Notes under the pieces: model-generated
Told to the model about the DNA's origin: nothing
The model's database searches: none
What the model saw: only the letters and a program-made list of their open reading frames with translations
Source: Desulfobacterales bacterium
Lineage (GTDB): Bacteria; Desulfobacterota; Desulfobacteria; Desulfobacterales; UBA11574
DNA length: 13,860 bases
Reading direction: 5' to 3'
NCBI GenBank assembly: GCA_030145595.1
Contig: JAQYVG010000067.1
Coordinates: 1 to 13,860 of the forward strand
Shown: positions 6,821-13,747 of the stretch, in pieces
Numbering within the stretch: position 1 is the first letter of the stretch
Layout of the letters: each line of letters begins with the position of its first letter
Made by a program: the position numbers and the translations under genes

Positions 6821-9523
6821 CTATTCAAGTTCAGGCCTGATTTCTTCCATGTAATAGCATTCGATGACATCGTTAATCTTGACGTCGTTATAATTCGCAA
6901 TGCCGATGCCGCATTCATAACCGCTCTGGACTTCCTTGGCGTCGTCCTTAAAACGTCGCAGCGAAGAAATTGTGCCGTCATACAAGACAACCCAATCCCT
7001 TAAAATGCGCGCCTTCTGCCCGCGCTCGATTTTTCCTTCTGTTACATAACTACCGGCAATAGAGCCCACTTTGGGAACATGAAACACCTCGCGGACCTCG
7101 GCCCTTCCCAGCATCCGTTCCTCGAAAGTAGACGACATCATACCGACTATGGCATTTTTGATATCATTAATAACATCGTAAATGATATTATAAAAACGCA
7201 TATCCACATTTTCTTCGCCGGCCAGCGCCTGAACTTTGGAGCTGGGACGCACATTAAATCCTATAATTGTGGCCTCCGATACGGCGGCCAGAGAAACGTC
7301 TGATTCGGTAAGGGTCCCGGTAGCTGCGTGGATCACATTGATTTTGACTTCTTCATTGGATAGCTTTGTCAGAGAATCCCTTAAAGCTTCAATCGAGCCG
7401 TGAACATCAGCTTTTAGTATGATGTTCAGGTCTTTAACCTCTCCTTCCTGTATTTGCTCATAAAGTTTATCAAGGCTTAAACGGCTGGTTTTGGCCAGCT
7501 CCAGGGATCGCTGTTTCTGAATTCGATGAGCACTAACCTGTTTGGCGTTCTTTTCGTCGGCAAGTGCGATGAACTCATCGCCGGCATTGGGCACACCGGT
7601 CAAACCTATAATCTCTACCGGCATTGAAGGTCCGGCTGAGGTCACCTGAGCCCCTCGGTCGTTTAGCAGTGCGCGTATTTTTCCGTAATGCACACCACAG
7701 ACCACCGGATTAAGGACTTTTAAAGTCCCTTGCTGTATCAGCACAGTGGCAACAGGTCCTCTGCCCGAATCCAGCTTGGCTTCCACTACGTGGCCCATGG
7801 CCAGTTTGTCCGGGTTGGCCTTCAATTCCAATAACTCGGCCTGCAGAAGGATCATTTCGAGCAAATCGTCTATTCCTCGATTCTCTAAAGCAGAGACATG
7901 GATAAAAATGGTATCGCCGCCCCATTCCTCGGGCGCCAGGCCGGCATCGGCAAGCTCGCGTATAACACGTTCGGGCTCGGCATTGGCTTTGTCGATTTTG
8001 TTAATGGCCACAATGATTGGAACCTGGGCTACTTTGGCATGGTTGATCGCTTCTACGGTCTGCGGCATGACACCATCATCAGCGGCAACAACCAGAACTA
8101 CCAAATCGGTGATTTGGGCACCGCGGGCACGCATTTCTGTAAAAGCCTCATGCCCCGGTGTATCCAAAAAGATGATTTGACCTTTATCCGTTGTAACATT
8201 GTAAGCTCCAATGTGCTGGGTAATTCCTCCGGCTTCATTTTCAGTAACATTGGTTTTACGAATTACATCCAGCAAAGATGTCTTACCATGATCGACATGT
8301 CCCATAACGGTAACCACCGGAGGCCTCTCGGTGAGCTTGGCAGGGTCATCTTCTTCCACCTTTAAAAGTACTTCTTCCTCAAAGGATGCTTTTTCGAGCT
8401 CGTAATCGAACTCTGCGGCCACAAGAACGGCGGTGTCAAAGTCTATGATCTGGTTTACGGTGGCCATAACACCCAAATCCATAAGCTTTTTAATCATTTC
8501 ACCGGCCTTAATTCCCATACGCTTGGCAAGCTCGGAAAGAGCAATGGTATCGTCAATCTTTACTCTGCGTTTTATGGCCTTGGGAGTTGTAATCTGGGGC
8601 TTTAGTTGAGAAACTGACGTTTTGGCTTTAGCACCCTTGCGCCCTTTGCGGCCCCGTCGAGTCGGAGTATAAAGGTCAGCCCCTTCAACAACCTCTTTTT
8701 TGCGGAATGAGATCTTCTTTTTAAAAAATTTCTTGTCTTTAACAGGTTCTTCAGATCTTTTTACCCTTTTCTTTTTCTTCTTTTCCTTTACAGGTACTTC
8801 TGCCTTCCGTGCTTTGTCAACAGGATCAGCTTTCACCGGCCTTGGTATCTGGGTAACCTTCGCTTTCGGTCTTTTAGCCTTGGCTTTTTTGACCTTGGGG
8901 GCTTCTGTTTCAGGGGGAGGTTTTACAGGCAGTTTTATAATTTTTGCCGGAAGCTCTTTTTTCTTTTTAGGTTTTGCTTTCTTTGCAACAGGTTTTTTCT
9001 TAAGTTTTGGTTCAACCGCCTTCTCAGGCTTTTTCACTTTCTTTTGAGCTGCGGCAGGTTCATCTTCGACGGCAGGCACATCGATCTGTTCCGCAGCATC
9101 TTTTTGTGCGGCTGCTTTTTTCTTGGCAACCTTTTTGGCGACTTTTACTTTTTTGGCGGTTTCAGCTTTGGGTTCGGCCGCTTTTTTCTTTTTTTGCGGC
9201 TTTTTCTTTACAGCTTCAGCCTCTTCAGGATGCGTTTCAGGCTCAGCCGCCGCTTCTGCCTCAACAGGTTCTTCCTGCACAGGTTTGCGGCGTCTTCGAA
9301 TAATCGTCGGCCTAATACGCGTCTCCTCGACCTCTTTGATATCTTCTGCCTCTACGCCCTCTTCTGCCCCCAGGGTTCCCTTTTTAATCCTGGCAACCGC
9401 CTCATCATCCAGAGAACTCATGTGGCTTTTTACAGGAATCTCCAGATCATGTATTGTTTCGAGCAACGTCTTGTTTGTCATGTTAAGATCCCTGGCAAGC
9501 TCATATATTCTGATCTTTGCCAT
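6821..9523 (-). CDS. infB: Translation initiation factor IF-2
   Basis: IF2 is the GTPase that recruits initiator fMet-tRNA to the 30S subunit and promotes subunit joining. The 900 residues comprise a small N-terminal IF2_N domain (1-50), a long Lys/Ala/Glu/Pro-rich disordered linker (about 60-320), a second IF2_N-like helical domain (about 325-377) and the G domain. G motifs are GHVDHGKT (408-415), GGITQHIG (432-439), DTPGH (454-458), NKID (508-511) and SAL (544-546). Domains II, III and the C-terminal tRNA-binding beta-barrel follow, ending in CYYMEEIRPELE. The GTPase residues are intact. The linker is long, with runs such as KKKKKKRVKR around 248-257. ATG 9523 has a good AAGGGGG ribosome site. 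It follows nusA by 72 bp. The ylxR and ylxQ genes often found between nusA and infB are absent. Confidence 0.98.
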   Translation of the reverse strand: MAKIRIYELARDLNMTNKTLLETIHDLEIPVKSHMSSLDDEAVARIKKGTLGAEEGVEAEDIKEVEETRIRPTIIRRRRKPVQEEPVEAEAAAEPETHPEEAEAVKKKPQKKKKAAEPKAETAKKVKVAKKVAKKKAAAQKDAAEQIDVPAVEDEPAAAQKKVKKPEKAVEPKLKKKPVAKKAKPKKKKELPAKIIKLPVKPPPETEAPKVKKAKAKRPKAKVTQIPRPVKADPVDKARKAEVPVKEKKKKKRVKRSEEPVKDKKFFKKKISFRKKEVVEGADLYTPTRRGRKGRKGAKAKTSVSQLKPQITTPKAIKRRVKIDDTIALSELAKRMGIKAGEMIKKLMDLGVMATVNQIIDFDTAVLVAAEFDYELEKASFEEEVLLKVEEDDPAKLTERPPVVTVMGHVDHGKTSLLDVIRKTNVTENEAGGITQHIGAYNVTTDKGQIIFLDTPGHEAFTEMRARGAQITDLVVLVVAADDGVMPQTVEAINHAKVAQVPIIVAINKIDKANAEPERVIRELADAGLAPEEWGGDTIFIHVSALENRGIDDLLEMILLQAELLELKANPDKLAMGHVVEAKLDSGRGPVATVLIQQGTLKVLNPVVCGVHYGKIRALLNDRGAQVTSAGPSMPVEIIGLTGVPNAGDEFIALADEKNAKQVSAHRIQKQRSLELAKTSRLSLDKLYEQIQEGEVKDLNIILKADVHGSIEALRDSLTKLSNEEVKINVIHAATGTLTESDVSLAAVSEATIIGFNVRPSSKVQALAGEENVDMRFYNIIYDVINDIKNAIVGMMSSTFEERMLGRAEVREVFHVPKVGSIAGSYVTEGKIERGQKARILRDWVVLYDGTISSLRRFKDDAKEVQSGYECGIGIANYNDVKINDVIECYYMEEIRPELE

Positions 9524-9595
9524 TAATCCCCCTTAAATTTAGGTTATGTTCTGCAATGATTCTAAAATTTAAAACGCTCAGCCTGGGTAAAATTA

Positions 9596-11071
9596 CTACT
9601 TACCGGCGGCATCATCTTCGCCAGACTCAATCCGGGCAGGCGCATCCTCACCTTCGGCGGCATCCTTTTCAGCAGCTTCGCCGGTATCCGAATCCTCTGC
9701 ATCAGCTTCGCCGGACTCAACTCGGGCGGGCGCATCCTCACCTTCGGCGGTATCTTTTTCAGCAGTTTCGCCGGTATCCGCATCCTTTGCATCATCTGGC
9801 TCAGCTTCTATGGATGCCGCCTCAATTTTCTCTATATTTACTAAATAATCTTCTGCTGTTTCAATCAGCTTTTTAGCTTTTTCTTGGCCGATTCCCCTGA
9901 TTTGGACCAAATCTTCTATGGCCGCATGGCTGAGTTCTTCGGCAGAATAAAACCCTTTTTCATACAAGACATCTGCCAGGCTGATGCCAACGCCCGACAG
10001 TGCCGTCAGAGAGTTGTAGCCGTCCTGCATGGCCGCGCTGTATCGCGATTCACTGGTGACATCAAGATGCCACTTGGTCAGCTTTGAGGCCAGTCGTACG
10101 TTCTGGCCTTTTTTGCCAATCGCAATCGAAAGAAATTCGTCAGGAACAATAACTTCCATACTGCGGTTTTGTTCATCGATAATGACTCTGGATATTTCTG
10201 CAGGCGCCAGCGCGTTACACACGAATTTTGCCGAATCAATATGATAAGATATAATATCTATCTTCTCACCCTTGAGTTCCTGCACAACGTTTTGAACCCG
10301 GCTTCCTTTCATGCCTACACAGGCACCCACCGGATCAATATCAGAATCATTTGAAGTTACGGCAATTTTTGCCCGAACTCCCGGCTCACGGGCCGCACCC
10401 ATGATGGAAACAATACCCTCACTGATTTCAGGCACTTCTGTTTGGAAAAGATTTATCAAAAAGTTAGGATGCGTTCTTGAAAGAATAATCTGAGGTCCGC
10501 GCGTTTCATAAAGGACATCATGGATATAAGCTCGGACACGATCACCTCGCCGGTAGTTCTCCCTGGGAACCTGCTCTTTATACGGCAGGATTCCTTCTGT
10601 ATGCCCCAGATTAACAACAAGATCATTGCGGTCAAAACGCTGAACAATTCCATTGATGACTTCACCTTTGCGATCGATAAAACTGGCGTAAACCGCATCC
10701 CTTTCGGCATCCTTCATTTTCTGGATAATTACCTGTTTAGCCGACTGGGCAGCTATGCGTCCGAAGGTGGATGTATCGATCTTGGTGCCCAGGCTGTCGC
10801 CAACCTGGCAATCCGGATCCAGCTTGCGACCTTCTTCGAGACCGATTTGAAGATCCTCCTCTGTAACTACTTCGGCCACATCTTTAAACTGGAAGACTTC
10901 GAGTTCACCGACTTCTTCGTTGTATTGCACCTCGATATCGACCTTGGCCCCAAGCTTTTTCCTGGCGGCAGATTCTAATGCCTCCTGCAGAGCATTGATA
11001 AGGACTTCACGGTCAATACCTTTTTCGCGGCTGACCTGATCAACAACGCGTTTTATATCTGATATTAACAT
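9596..11071 (-). CDS. nusA: Transcription termination/antitermination factor NusA
   Basis: NusA binds RNA polymerase and nascent RNA, and modulates pausing, intrinsic termination and antitermination. The 491 residues show the polymerase-binding N-terminal domain (1-125), an S1 domain (about 135-200) and two KH domains with GMKG (253-256) and GKKG (319-322). A helix-hairpin-helix-like region at about 356-412 contains LSGVGISLADVL and IRGIGQEKAKKLI. The last 75 residues or so are an acidic, Ala/Glu/Asp-rich tail made largely of two 30-residue tandem repeats. The single helical repeat plus low-complexity tail replaces the two acidic repeats of the E. coli protein. ATG 11071 has a GGAG ribosome site about 8 nt upstream. 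It is separated from rimP by 184 bp, mostly a 151-bp palindromic element, whereas these genes are usually close together. Confidence 0.98.
   Translation of the reverse strand: MLISDIKRVVDQVSREKGIDREVLINALQEALESAARKKLGAKVDIEVQYNEEVGELEVFQFKDVAEVVTEEDLQIGLEEGRKLDPDCQVGDSLGTKIDTSTFGRIAAQSAKQVIIQKMKDAERDAVYASFIDRKGEVINGIVQRFDRNDLVVNLGHTEGILPYKEQVPRENYRRGDRVRAYIHDVLYETRGPQIILSRTHPNFLINLFQTEVPEISEGIVSIMGAAREPGVRAKIAVTSNDSDIDPVGACVGMKGSRVQNVVQELKGEKIDIISYHIDSAKFVCNALAPAEISRVIIDEQNRSMEVIVPDEFLSIAIGKKGQNVRLASKLTKWHLDVTSESRYSAAMQDGYNSLTALSGVGISLADVLYEKGFYSAEELSHAAIEDLVQIRGIGQEKAKKLIETAEDYLVNIEKIEAASIEAEPDDAKDADTGETAEKDTAEGEDAPARVESGEADAEDSDTGEAAEKDAAEGEDAPARIESGEDDAAGK
9616..9795 (-). repeat. Tandem 90-bp repeat encoding the NusA acidic tail
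   Basis: Two adjacent 90-bp units (9616-9705 and 9706-9795) align over their length. Each encodes a 30-residue unit with the core DTGE.AEKD.AEGEDAPAR followed by (V/I)ESGE. DNA identity is high, including synonymous positions in the GCGCATCCTCACCTTCGGCG segment, which points to a fairly recent in-frame duplication. The unit is acidic and low in complexity, so it is probably disordered. Confidence 0.85.
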
Positions 11072-11087
11072 CGGTTTTCTCCGTTAC

Positions 11088-11238
11088 CTAGCGAGACCTT
11101 TGCAAAACGTCCCCTTTTGTCCAATCTCGGCGTTAGGCTCAAATTTTAATCCTCGAAATACTACATGTATTCCTGTGGTTAAAATTTTCGCCTGCCTTGA
11201 CCTTGAACAAAACTGAACATTTTTCAAAGATCTCCTAG
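11088..11238. repeat. 151-bp palindromic MITE-like element in the rimP-nusA gap
   Basis: The left end CTAGCGAGACCTTTGCAAAA and the reverse complement of the right end CTAGGAGATCTTTGAAAAAT match with few differences. Inner arms also pair: AAATTTTAAT near 11150 against GTTAAAATTT near 11185, closing near ACATGT at about 11166. The whole element is thus a long imperfect palindrome. No transposase or open frame of note lies inside. It looks like a non-autonomous transposable element or REP-like repeat inserted in the operon. The RNA would fold into one long stem between rimP and nusA. Confidence 0.75.
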
Positions 11239-11255
11239 CTTTAAAAACGGGCATA

Positions 11256-11807
11256 CTAATCAGCAAGCTGCGCGCGGGCAATCTTACTAAAAGGAATAGA
11301 GACAATGGTACCTTCGACTGCCAGTTTTACTATCTCTGCTGATGTGCCCGACAGGACGCCTTTGAAATTCTTCTGCCCCTCAATAGGCTGCCTTGTCCTG
11401 ATTTTTGCCTTTCTCCCTATGAATCTCTCATAGTCGGGTCTTTTTGACAAAGGGCGGTTCGGTCCCGGTGATGAAACTTCAAGCCTATAAGGCCCTATAT
11501 TTTCAAGATAGACGTCAAGAAGGTCACCCCCTTGACGGCTTATATTGATACAGTCATCTAAGATCACCCCGCCAGGGCTGTCTATGTACAAGCGCAGTAT
11601 CCTGCCGCCGGGCTCCCGCTGAAACTCAACATGCACGAGTTCCAGGCCCTCGGTTGCACATAACGCTTCAATTAAATCCTTGATCTGCGCGATGATTTTT
11701 TTTTCGCTATCTGCAGACCGGTTTTCTGTGCTGTGGCCTTTAGCCTTGGTTCCTTGTTTTCTTTTCGTTTTTTTTCTTTGCCCTTTCACAAGTCTTGAAC
11801 GCAACAC
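11256..11807 (-). CDS. rimP: Ribosome maturation factor RimP
   Basis: RimP binds the 30S subunit during assembly and helps 16S rRNA folding and early S12 loading. Residues from about 35 onward match the family: helix EKKIIAQIKDLIEALCATEG, strand GLELVHVEF (54-62), GRILRLYIDSPGGV (68-81), DDCINISR (84-91), the hallmark YRLEVSSPGPNRPL (107-120) and an Sm-like C-terminal domain with KNFKGVLSG. At 183 residues it is about 30 longer than usual because of a very basic N-terminal stretch (residues 8-23, mostly Lys and Arg). The frame opens at GTG 11807 with no visible ribosome site, only the two-hairpin repeat just upstream. Another GTG lies six codons in (11789). No Met, Val or Leu codon lies between that and the conserved core, so the basic leader is probably real unless an ATT/ATC start is used. 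It is the first protein gene after the tRNA-Gly and a terminator. Confidence 0.93.
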   Translation of the reverse strand: MLRSRLVKGQRKKTKRKQGTKAKGHSTENRSADSEKKIIAQIKDLIEALCATEGLELVHVEFQREPGGRILRLYIDSPGGVILDDCINISRQGGDLLDVYLENIGPYRLEVSSPGPNRPLSKRPDYERFIGRKAKIRTRQPIEGQKNFKGVLSGTSAEIVKLAVEGTIVSIPFSKIARAQLAD

Positions 11808-11816
11808 TTTTTAAAA

Positions 11817-11858
11817 GCGGCAAAGCCGCGTTATATAAAATCGCTTTAGCGATTTTAT
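11817..11858. repeat. Two-hairpin intergenic repeat upstream of rimP
   Basis: Hairpin one (11835-11858) is a perfect 10-bp stem, ATAAAATCGC with GCGATTTTAT around TTTA. Hairpin two (11817-11829) is GCGGC/GCCGC around AAA, followed on the minus strand by TTTTAAAAA. The arrangement matches the repeat at 6461-6514. It lies between the leader terminator and the rimP start. On the minus strand the second hairpin plus four Ts could act as a weak attenuator. Confidence 0.65.
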
Positions 11859-11861
11859 GGC

Positions 11862-11894
11862 TTAACAAAAACAAAAACGGGCTGTCGCCCGTTT
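11862..11894 (-). terminator. Intrinsic terminator between tRNA-Gly and rimP
   Basis: On the minus strand AAACGGGC and GCCCGTTT form a perfect 8-bp stem around GACA (11875-11894), followed directly by TTGTTTTTGTT. This is a strong Rho-independent terminator. It would end the tRNA-Gly precursor about 150 nt after the tRNA, or attenuate read-through into rimP. The 147 bp between it and the tRNA (11895-12041) hold no gene I can support. Confidence 0.8.
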
Positions 11895-12041
11895 CCGCTT
11901 GCGATGGTAGATCTTTTGTCGTGGATCGAAAATATTAAGTGTTCATGCAAGTATCCATAAGGAATAAATTAACTCCAAGCCACACCCGCCGCCAAAAGTT
12001 CTATCTTCACAACCTTTATAATGAAAAAGGCGTACTATCTA

Positions 12042-12116
12042 TGGAGCGGGCAACGAGATTTGAACTCGCGACTCCAAGCTTGGGAAGCTTGTACTCTACC
12101 ACTGAGTTATGCCCGC
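12042..12116 (-). tRNA. tRNA-Gly (anticodon CCC)
   Basis: The minus strand folds into a complete cloverleaf of 75 nt including an encoded CCA. The acceptor stem is GCGGGCA with TGCCCGC. The D arm is ACTC/GAGT around AGTGGTA. The anticodon stem is CAAGC/GCTTG around TTCCCAA, giving anticodon CCC (reads GGG, Gly) at 12082-12084. The variable region is GAGTC, and the T arm is GCGAG/CTCGT around TTCAAAT. The discriminator base is T, followed by CCA. It sits 8 nt or so after a predicted start site of a good promoter and upstream of rimP. In E. coli that position is occupied by the initiator tRNA gene metY. Confidence 0.97.
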
Positions 12117-12130
12117 ACATTAATTTTCGT

Positions 12131-12159
12131 AAGATATTAAAAAAAAACCCCCTTGTCAA
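12131..12159 (-). promoter_or_regulatory. Sigma70-type promoter for tRNA-Gly
   Basis: A perfect -35 TTGACA (12154-12159 on the minus strand) is separated by exactly 17 bp from TATCTT (12131-12136), a 4-of-6 match to the -10 consensus. The start point would fall near 12124, giving a tRNA leader of about 8 nt. The spacer contains a G5-T9 run. The same promoter may feed rimP and the following operon by read-through of the terminator. I see no equally good promoter between that terminator and rimP. Confidence 0.7.
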
Positions 12160-12179
12160 TATCTTTCAATAATAAATTT

Positions 12180-12330
12180 GATGGTTTCGTAAAAAGTCGA
12201 AATTCGACGGCAAAGTAAAAAGCTCCAAATTCAAGGCGCGCAAATCCTGAGGAATGAGGCGTACTTTTCGTACGCCGCAGTGACTGAAGATGAAGCGCAA
12301 CGCCGCAGGTGGGCTTTTTGCGAAGCCGTC
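12180..12330. repeat. 151-bp inverted-repeat element directly after asnS
   Basis: The left end GATGGTTTCGTAAAAAGTC and the reverse complement of the right end GACGGCTTCGCAAAAAGCC form a 19-bp terminal inverted repeat. The left arm also contains an internal near copy, GACGGCAAAGTAAAAAGC. Near the centre GGCGTAC/GTACGCC makes a perfect 7-bp stem (12258-12276). The only frame through it is a spurious overlap with the end of asnS. From memory, repeats with these ends are widely dispersed in Desulfobacterota genomes. No transposase is present here. It stands 1 bp from the asnS stop, so it would form the asnS mRNA 3' end. Confidence 0.8.
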
Positions 12331-12331
12331 T

Positions 12332-13714
12332 TTAGAATTCGATGCTGTTGGGCGTCCTGGGAAAGGGAACCACATCCCGAATGTTTTTAATGCCGGTCAG
12401 CAGCATCAGTAAACGCTCAAACCCCAACCCGAAACCGCTGTGTTCCACACTGCCGAACCGTCGGGAGTCAAGGTACCACCAGTAAGCATCTTTAGATAGG
12501 CCCATCTCGTCCATGCGCCGCTCAAGCACATCCAGGCGTTCTTCGCGCTGGCTGCCGCCGACAATCTCGCCGATAACCGGCACAAGCACATCCATGGCAC
12601 CTACGGTTTTGTGGTCGTCGTTAAGCCGCATATAAAACGGTTTAATCTCTTTAGGATAATCATACACAATAACCGGTTGTTTAAAGTGGTGTTCGGTCAA
12701 ATAGCGCTCATGCTCGGTCTGAAGATCGTTTCCGAAAGCAACCTCATGTTCAAATTTTTTGCCGGAGTTTATTAATATTTCCACGGCCTCACCATAGGGA
12801 AGCCTAATAAATTCCGACGAGGCGATGTTGTCCAGCCTTGCCATCAGGTTTTTGTCAACAAACCTGGCAAAGAGCTCTAAGTCTTCTTTGCACTCTTTTA
12901 TTATAAAGGCGGTTAGGTTTTTAACCAGCTCTTCAGCAAGATCCATATTGCCTTCAAGGTCGCAGAAAGCCATTTCGGGCTCAACCATCCAGAACTCGGC
13001 TACATGTCGGCTGGTGTGGGAGTTTTCGGCCCTAAACGTCGGTCCGAACGTGTAGACATCTCCAAGGGCCAGGGCGAACATTTCAGCGGACAATTGCCCG
13101 GAAACGGTCAGGTTGGCCTCCGTGCCGAAAAAATCCATAGAATAATCAACCTTTCCGTCTTTTGTCGGCGGGTTGTCCAAAGCAAGGGTTGTTGCCCGAA
13201 ACAGCTCTCCGGCCCCCTCGCAATCCGAAGCGGTGATGATGGGGGAGTGGATATATTTAAAACCGCGGTCTCTAAAAAACCTGTGGATAGCATAGGACAG
13301 TTCCGACCGGATACGAAAAGCGGCGCCATATTTATTTGTACGAGGACGCAAGTGGGCAATGGTTCTCAGGAATTCATCACTGTGTCGTTTTTTCTGCAAG
13401 GGATAGGTTTCAGGGGCGATGCTAATGATATCAATGTTGTCCGCCACAACCTCCCACTTCTGGCCGGAGCCGTGTGATTCTGTCAGCTTACCCGACACAA
13501 TTATCGCCGACCCGGTTGAAAGCTTGGTTATAGATTCATAGTTGGTTAAAGTGTTATCAGCAATAATCTGCAAGCCCTTTAAGCACGACCCGTCATTAAC
13601 TTCAACAAACGAAAAACCCTTTGAATCCCGGCGGGTCCGGACCCACCCCTTAACAAGCACCGATTCAACAGGGTCTTCAGATTTTAAAAGATGTAATATT
13701 TTTGTGCGCTTCAT
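12332..13714 (-). CDS. asnS: Asparaginyl-tRNA synthetase
   Basis: AsnRS is a class IIb synthetase that charges tRNA-Asn with asparagine using ATP. I choose ATG 13714 because GAGGTG lies 5 nt upstream and the resulting 460 residues match the family (466 in E. coli). The longer frame adds 17 unconserved residues. The N-terminal OB-fold anticodon-binding domain (about 17-100) begins with VKGWVRTRRDSKGFSFVEVNDG. Class II motif 2 is FRAENSHTSRHVAEFWMVEPE by position 228-248, with Arg228 region FRAE and the flipping loop. Motif 3 is GFGLGFERLLM (427-437). The residues HTSRHVAEF and the segment ending RDVVPFPRTP are typical of AsnRS rather than AspRS, which would have RDVIAFPK. The gene appears complete. 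Its presence suggests direct charging of tRNA-Asn, without ruling out an amidotransferase route. No convincing promoter is visible before the window edge. Confidence 0.97.
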   Translation of the reverse strand: MKRTKILHLLKSEDPVESVLVKGWVRTRRDSKGFSFVEVNDGSCLKGLQIIADNTLTNYESITKLSTGSAIIVSGKLTESHGSGQKWEVVADNIDIISIAPETYPLQKKRHSDEFLRTIAHLRPRTNKYGAAFRIRSELSYAIHRFFRDRGFKYIHSPIITASDCEGAGELFRATTLALDNPPTKDGKVDYSMDFFGTEANLTVSGQLSAEMFALALGDVYTFGPTFRAENSHTSRHVAEFWMVEPEMAFCDLEGNMDLAEELVKNLTAFIIKECKEDLELFARFVDKNLMARLDNIASSEFIRLPYGEAVEILINSGKKFEHEVAFGNDLQTEHERYLTEHHFKQPVIVYDYPKEIKPFYMRLNDDHKTVGAMDVLVPVIGEIVGGSQREERLDVLERRMDEMGLSKDAYWWYLDSRRFGSVEHSGFGLGFERLLMLLTGIKNIRDVVPFPRTPNSIEF

Positions 13715-13747
13715 AAACACCTCTTCCAGCATAAGGTTAAAGGTAAT

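Noticed and set aside
7746..8365. Plus-strand frames of 144 and 155 codons inside infB
   Set aside because: They lie wholly opposite the conserved GTPase domain, with no ribosome site, no independent promoter and no recognisable protein motif.
8700..9536. Long plus-strand frames opposite the first third of infB, rich in Phe, Leu and Ser
   Set aside because: They are the reverse of the Lys/Glu/Ala-rich linker of IF2. They have no ribosome site and look like membrane proteins only because AAG/AAA codons read as CTT/TTT on the other strand.
11939..12172. Plus-strand 77-codon frame containing MERATRFELATPSLGS
   Set aside because: This is the familiar false peptide obtained by translating the antisense strand of a tRNA gene.
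12042..12330. tRNA-Gly plus nearby repeat as an integration (att) site of a genomic island
   Set aside because: No integrase, no duplicated tRNA 3' end and no foreign genes are visible, and both flanks are core genes.
12166..12331. A 69-codon minus-strand frame overlapping the end of asnS
   Set aside because: It is a read-through of the inverted-repeat element and an out-of-frame overlap with asnS; it has no ribosome site.
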